Below, in pieces: positions 59,451 through 64,000 of a stretch of 64,000 bases of DNA (the stretch's first letter is position 1; each line of letters begins with the position of its first letter). The position numbers and the translations under genes were made by a program. The notes under the pieces are model-generated. The model saw only the letters and a list, made by a program, of their open reading frames with translations, was not told the DNA's origin and did not search any database. The stretch is from Actinokineospora inagensis DSM 44258 (GTDB lineage Bacteria > Actinomycetota > Actinomycetes > Mycobacteriales > Pseudonocardiaceae), in the NCBI RefSeq assembly GCF_000482865.1, contig NZ_AXWW01000024.1:52778-116777 (forward strand), written 5' to 3'.

Positions 59451-60445
59451 TGGTTCTCCTGGGTCAGTCCGCGCAGCACCGAGACCACGGTTCGGGTGAC
59501 TAGGGGGATTTTGAACGCGTTGCCGCCGTCCATACCGTCCACGGCGCGCGCGTCAACCAGTTCAGCCGCCGCGGCTTCGCGGAAGTTGTCCTCTATGGCT
59601 GCTTGTCCGCGTAGTGCTTCCTCGGCCAGGTACGCCCGCCAGGGTTTGTGCGCCACACCGCCGAGCGCGATTCTGACGTCGCGCACCACACCGTCGGTCA
59701 CGTCCACGGCCGCTGCCACGGAGACGAGCGCGAAGGCGTAAGAGGCGCGGTCTCGAACCTTGCGGTAGCGGGACCGGCGTGCGATGGGCGTGTCGGGCAA
59801 CTCGATGGCGGTGATGAGGTCGCCGTGGTGGAGCACGGTGTCTCTTGACGGTTCGTCGCCCGGTAGGCGGTGTAGCTCGGTGAACGGGATGGTGCGTTCC
59901 CCGTCTGGCCCCAGTACGTGCACTACGGCGTCGAGCGCGGACAGTGCTACCGCCATGTCCGAGGGATGAGTAGCCACACAGTGCTCGGACGTACCGAGGA
60001 TGCCCTGGTACCGGGCATGACCTCCCACGGCAGCACAGCCTGACCCAGGTCGCCTCTTATTGCACGGTGTGGTGTTGTCCTGGAAGTAGCCGCACCTGGT
60101 GCGCTGCAACGGGTTGCCGCCCGCGGTGGCCATGTTGCGCAGTTGCCCGGAGGCACCGGACAGCAACGCCTCGCTCAACATCGGGTACCGCTCGCACACA
60201 CGGGGGTCGGCGGCCAGATCGCTGTTGCGGACCGCGGCGCCGATCCAGAGCCCGCCGTCACGCTCGACGACCTCGTCGGAGGTGACGCCGGTGATGTCGA
60301 CGACGAGGTCTGGGTGGGTGAGGCCGAGCTTGAGGTGGTCGACCAGGTTGGTGCCACCGGCGAGGAACACGGCCGAGTCGTTGCCCGCGACGGCGCGCAT
60401 GGCGGCCAGGGCGTCGGCGGGGACCTGGTAGTCGAAGGCCCTCAC
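59447..60445 (-). CDS. FAD-binding subunit with extra [4Fe-4S] site (PaoB/YagS-like)
   Basis: 332 aa from GTG 60445, overlapping the upstream gene by 4 bases. FAD motif [16 protein letters not shown] and second motif [18 protein letters not shown], followed by [16 protein letters not shown] and [19 protein letters not shown]. The Cys-rich insertion matches subunits that bind a [4Fe-4S] cluster, such as PaoB and the beta subunit of 4-hydroxybenzoyl-CoA reductase. It passes electrons between FAD and the Fe-S subunit. Confidence 0.93.
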   Translation of the reverse strand: MRAFDYQVPADALAAMRAVAGNDSAVFLAGGTNLVDHLKLGLTHPDLVVDITGVTSDEVVERDGGLWIGAAVRNSDLAADPRVCERYPMLSEALLSGASGQLRNMATAGGNPLQRTRCGYFQDNTTPCNKRRPGSGCAAVGGHARYQGILGTSEHCVATHPSDMAVALSALDAVVHVLGPDGERTIPFTELHRLPGDEPSRDTVLHHGDLITAIELPDTPIARRSRYRKVRDRASYAFALVSVAAAVDVTDGVVRDVRIALGGVAHKPWRAYLAEEALRGQAAIEDNFREAAAAELVDARAVDGMDGGNAFKIPLVTRTVVSVLRGLTQENQ

Positions 60446-60933
60446 GCGCGGGCCGCCTGCTGCACGGCGGTGACGATGTTGGTGTACGCGCCGCAGCGGC
60501 ACAGGTTGCCGCTCATCCGCTCGGCGACCTCGGCGCGGGTGAGTTCGGTGTCGCCGTGGTGGCTTGGCCAGCCGCGGCGGAACTCGTCGAGCGCGCCGAC
60601 CGCGGAGCAGACCTGGCCGGGCGTGCAGTAGCCGCACTGGAAGGCATCGTTGTCCAGGAACGCTTGCTGCACTGGGTGGAGTTCGCCGTCCGGGGCGAGG
60701 CCGTTGGCCGTGACGACGTCCTTACCGCCCGCGGTAACGGCGAGGACGAGGCAACTGAGCACCCTCCGGCCGTTGAGCAGGACGGTGCAGGCGCCGCACT
60801 GGCCGTGGTCGCAGCCCTTCTTGGGGCTGGTGTTGGCGAGCCGTTCGCGCAGCGCGTCCAGCAGCGTGGTCCGGGTGTCGACGGTCACCTGGCGGTCGGT
60901 TCCGTCGACCCGCAGGTTGATCTCTGTCTGCAC
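60442..60933 (-). CDS. [2Fe-2S] subunit of molybdenum hydroxylase (PaoA/YagT-like)
   Basis: 163 aa from ATG 60933. Plant-type ferredoxin domain [20 protein letters not shown] and the second [2Fe-2S] domain [17 protein letters not shown] plus [17 protein letters not shown]. coli PaoA has a Tat leader; none is present here, so the complex is likely cytoplasmic. First gene of the operon, with a divergent promoter shared with the sensor kinase gene. Confidence 0.94.
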   Translation of the reverse strand: MQTEINLRVDGTDRQVTVDTRTTLLDALRERLANTSPKKGCDHGQCGACTVLLNGRRVLSCLVLAVTAGGKDVVTANGLAPDGELHPVQQAFLDNDAFQCGYCTPGQVCSAVGALDEFRRGWPSHHGDTELTRAEVAERMSGNLCRCGAYTNIVTAVQQAARA

Positions 60934-61009
60934 AGGGTGACCCTACCGCGACCGGGCGTGTCCGACCCGGGCCGTTCGGCGGGTGCGCCCGCCTCCCCAG
61001 ACGAGGTGA

Positions 61010-62779
<1,770 letters not shown>

Positions 62780-62883
62780 CCAGGACCAAAGTCCCCGGCT
62801 CCCGGCCCTTCCGTCGCACGTGCGGACGTTGCGGGCGTCCCTAGACTGGTCCGTGCGGTGGGTCAACAACACGGGAGAGCGGC

Positions 62884-63513
62884 ATGCGGGTGTTCCTGGT
62901 CGACGACCACGAGATCGTGCGACGCGGTGTCGCCGACCTCCTCGACGAACCCGACATCGAGATCGTCGGCGAGGCCGCCTCGGTCGCCGAGGCCCTCGTC
63001 CGCGTCCCGGCCACCACCCCCGACGTCGCCGTCCTCGACGTCCGCCTCCCCGACGGCACCGGCGTCGAACTCTGCCGCGAACTCCGCTCCACCCTCCCCG
63101 ACCTCCGCTGCCTGATGCTCACTTCCTTCGCCGACGACGAGGCCCTGTTCGAGGCCATCATGGCGGGCGCGTCCGGTTTCGTGCTGAAACAGGTCCTCGG
63201 CACCGACTTGGTGACCGCCGTCCGCACCGTCGGCGCCGGTGGTTCGCTCCTGGACCCCCGCACCACCTCGGCCCTGCTCGACCGCATCCGCCGCGACCGC
63301 ACCGAGTCCGACCCCTTGGCCGACCTCACCGACCAAGAACGCACCGTCTTCGACCTCATCGGCGAGGGCCTCACCAACCGCGAAATCGGCGAACGCATGT
63401 ACCTGGCCGAGAAAACGGTCAAGAACTACGTCTCCCACCTCCTCGCCAAACTCAAGATGCAACGCCGCACCCAAGCCGCCGTCCTCGCCACCGAACTCCG
63501 CCGCGACCGCTGA
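62884..63513 (+). CDS. NarL/DevR-type response regulator
   Basis: 209 aa from ATG 62884 with a GGGAGAG ribosome site. Receiver domain with acidic pocket [13 protein letters not shown], phospho-Asp in [13 protein letters not shown] (about residue 57) and Lys in GFVLKQVLG. The C-terminal LuxR-type HTH is [20 protein letters not shown] followed by [20 protein letters not shown]. Expected partner of the upstream kinase; targets may include the neighbouring molybdenum hydroxylase operon. Confidence 0.94.
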   Translation: MRVFLVDDHEIVRRGVADLLDEPDIEIVGEAASVAEALVRVPATTPDVAVLDVRLPDGTGVELCRELRSTLPDLRCLMLTSFADDEALFEAIMAGASGFVLKQVLGTDLVTAVRTVGAGGSLLDPRTTSALLDRIRRDRTESDPLADLTDQERTVFDLIGEGLTNREIGERMYLAEKTVKNYVSHLLAKLKMQRRTQAAVLATELRRDR

Positions 63514-63539
63514 CCAACCGCGTGACAACCCGGACAGCC

Positions 63540-63790
63540 TTGACAGCCGAGCTCATTGGTCGACGGGCGGTACCGCAGACCCCAGTCCTCGCCCCGGACG
63601 GCCACTCGATCTGCTACATCCTCGCTCCCACCAGCCGCATCGGTGACCACCTTGTCTTGGCCAACCGCACGACGACCGCGTTGACCAGTTGGCGCGGTGG
63701 CATCACCAACTACCTGCCACTCGCGGATCGCACTCTGATCGCGGCAGACGAACCCGTTGCGCAGGACGACAGTCGGATCGCCGGTGCTGA
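63540..63790 (+). pseudogene. Possible N-terminal remnant of a prolyl-oligopeptidase-like protein
   Basis: A plus-strand frame from TTG 63540 reads LTAELIGRRAVPQTPVLAPD, GHSICYILAPTSRIGDHLVL, then LPLADRTLIAADEP, like the first propeller blades of an S9 peptidase (a P-xx-SPDG-xx-Y pattern). It then dissolves into Pro/Thr/His-rich sequence made by the tandem repeats. The frame is still open at the window end. Probably a fragment interrupted by repeat DNA. Confidence 0.3.
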
Positions 63791-63901
63791 CCGATACCCC
63801 GCTATCAACCGGCGAACGTCCACGTCGGCCACCCACCACCGGACCGTTGCGAACCCACCCCACGCCACCGCGTCCACCAACCACCACACAGAACTGGCAC
63901 C

Positions 63902-64000
63902 GCACACCTCGAAACCCCACGCACATCGACGAAGGCCGCCAACCCACCCCGCACACCTCGAAACCCCGCCCCACATCGACGAAGCCCGCCAACCCACCCC
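63902..64000. repeat. Two tandem ~50-bp repeat units at the right edge
   Basis: Units 63902-63950 and 63951-64000 differ at only a few positions; both begin GCACACCTCGAAACCCC and end GCCAACCCACCCC. The array may continue beyond the window. A related copy lies inverted at 45494-45556, so this is a dispersed family. No coding role is supported. Confidence 0.75.

Overview
The window is very GC-rich DNA with strongly GC-biased third codon positions, many GTG starts and rare TTA codons. It contains a mycothiol-dependent-type DinB protein, a SARP regulator and modular type I polyketide synthase (PKS) genes. This fits an actinomycete, most likely of the Pseudonocardiales (inference; there is no rRNA marker).

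About 1-29 kb is a tetronate-type polyketide gene cluster that runs off the left edge. On the minus strand are a PKS starting with a KSQ-AT(malonyl)-ACP loading module (1-3926, partial), a two-module PKS (10862-21259) and a one-module PKS with a degenerate ketoreductase and no thioesterase (6757-10860). On the plus strand a tightly coupled operon (21495-27288) carries the tetronate cassette in the order KAS III-like, FkbH-like glyceryl-ACP synthase, ACP, E2-like acyltransferase and alpha/beta hydrolase, then a DinB/MDMPI protein. A secreted bicovalent flavin oxidase follows. Between the PKS genes lie an MFS exporter and two AbyU/AOC-barrel cyclase-like proteins, both with export signals. One of these is in the same uninterrupted frame as the exporter. 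The picture is a (spiro)tetronate whose final cyclisation and oxidation may take place outside the cytoplasm.

At 29-36 kb are a secreted PIG-L deacetylase with a C-terminal repeat region, a complete pqqA-C-D-E-B operon with 11-bp tandem repeats upstream, a SARP regulator and a DinB protein. At 36.4-40.4 kb is a complete selenocysteine locus: selD, tRNA-Sec, selA and selB. At 40.3-42.5 kb is a divergent redox module resembling methylamine-dehydrogenase maturation (MauE-like, MauD-like and a Tat-exported cysteine-rich small protein) with one unknown protein.

At 42.5-46.5 kb is a decayed, lower-GC island. It holds a lipoprotein, a frameshifted P-loop (nSTAND-like) conflict-type gene, a 154-bp nested inverted-repeat element with a 13-C tract, and a repeat family also seen at the right edge. 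From 46.5 kb on are a secreted subtilase, a polar amino-acid ABC transporter with AraC and cupin genes, a Sir2 deacylase, an alpha/beta hydrolase, a PaoABC-type molybdenum hydroxylase and a DevS/DevR-like two-component pair. The last 490 bp hold only a possible gene remnant and tandem repeats.
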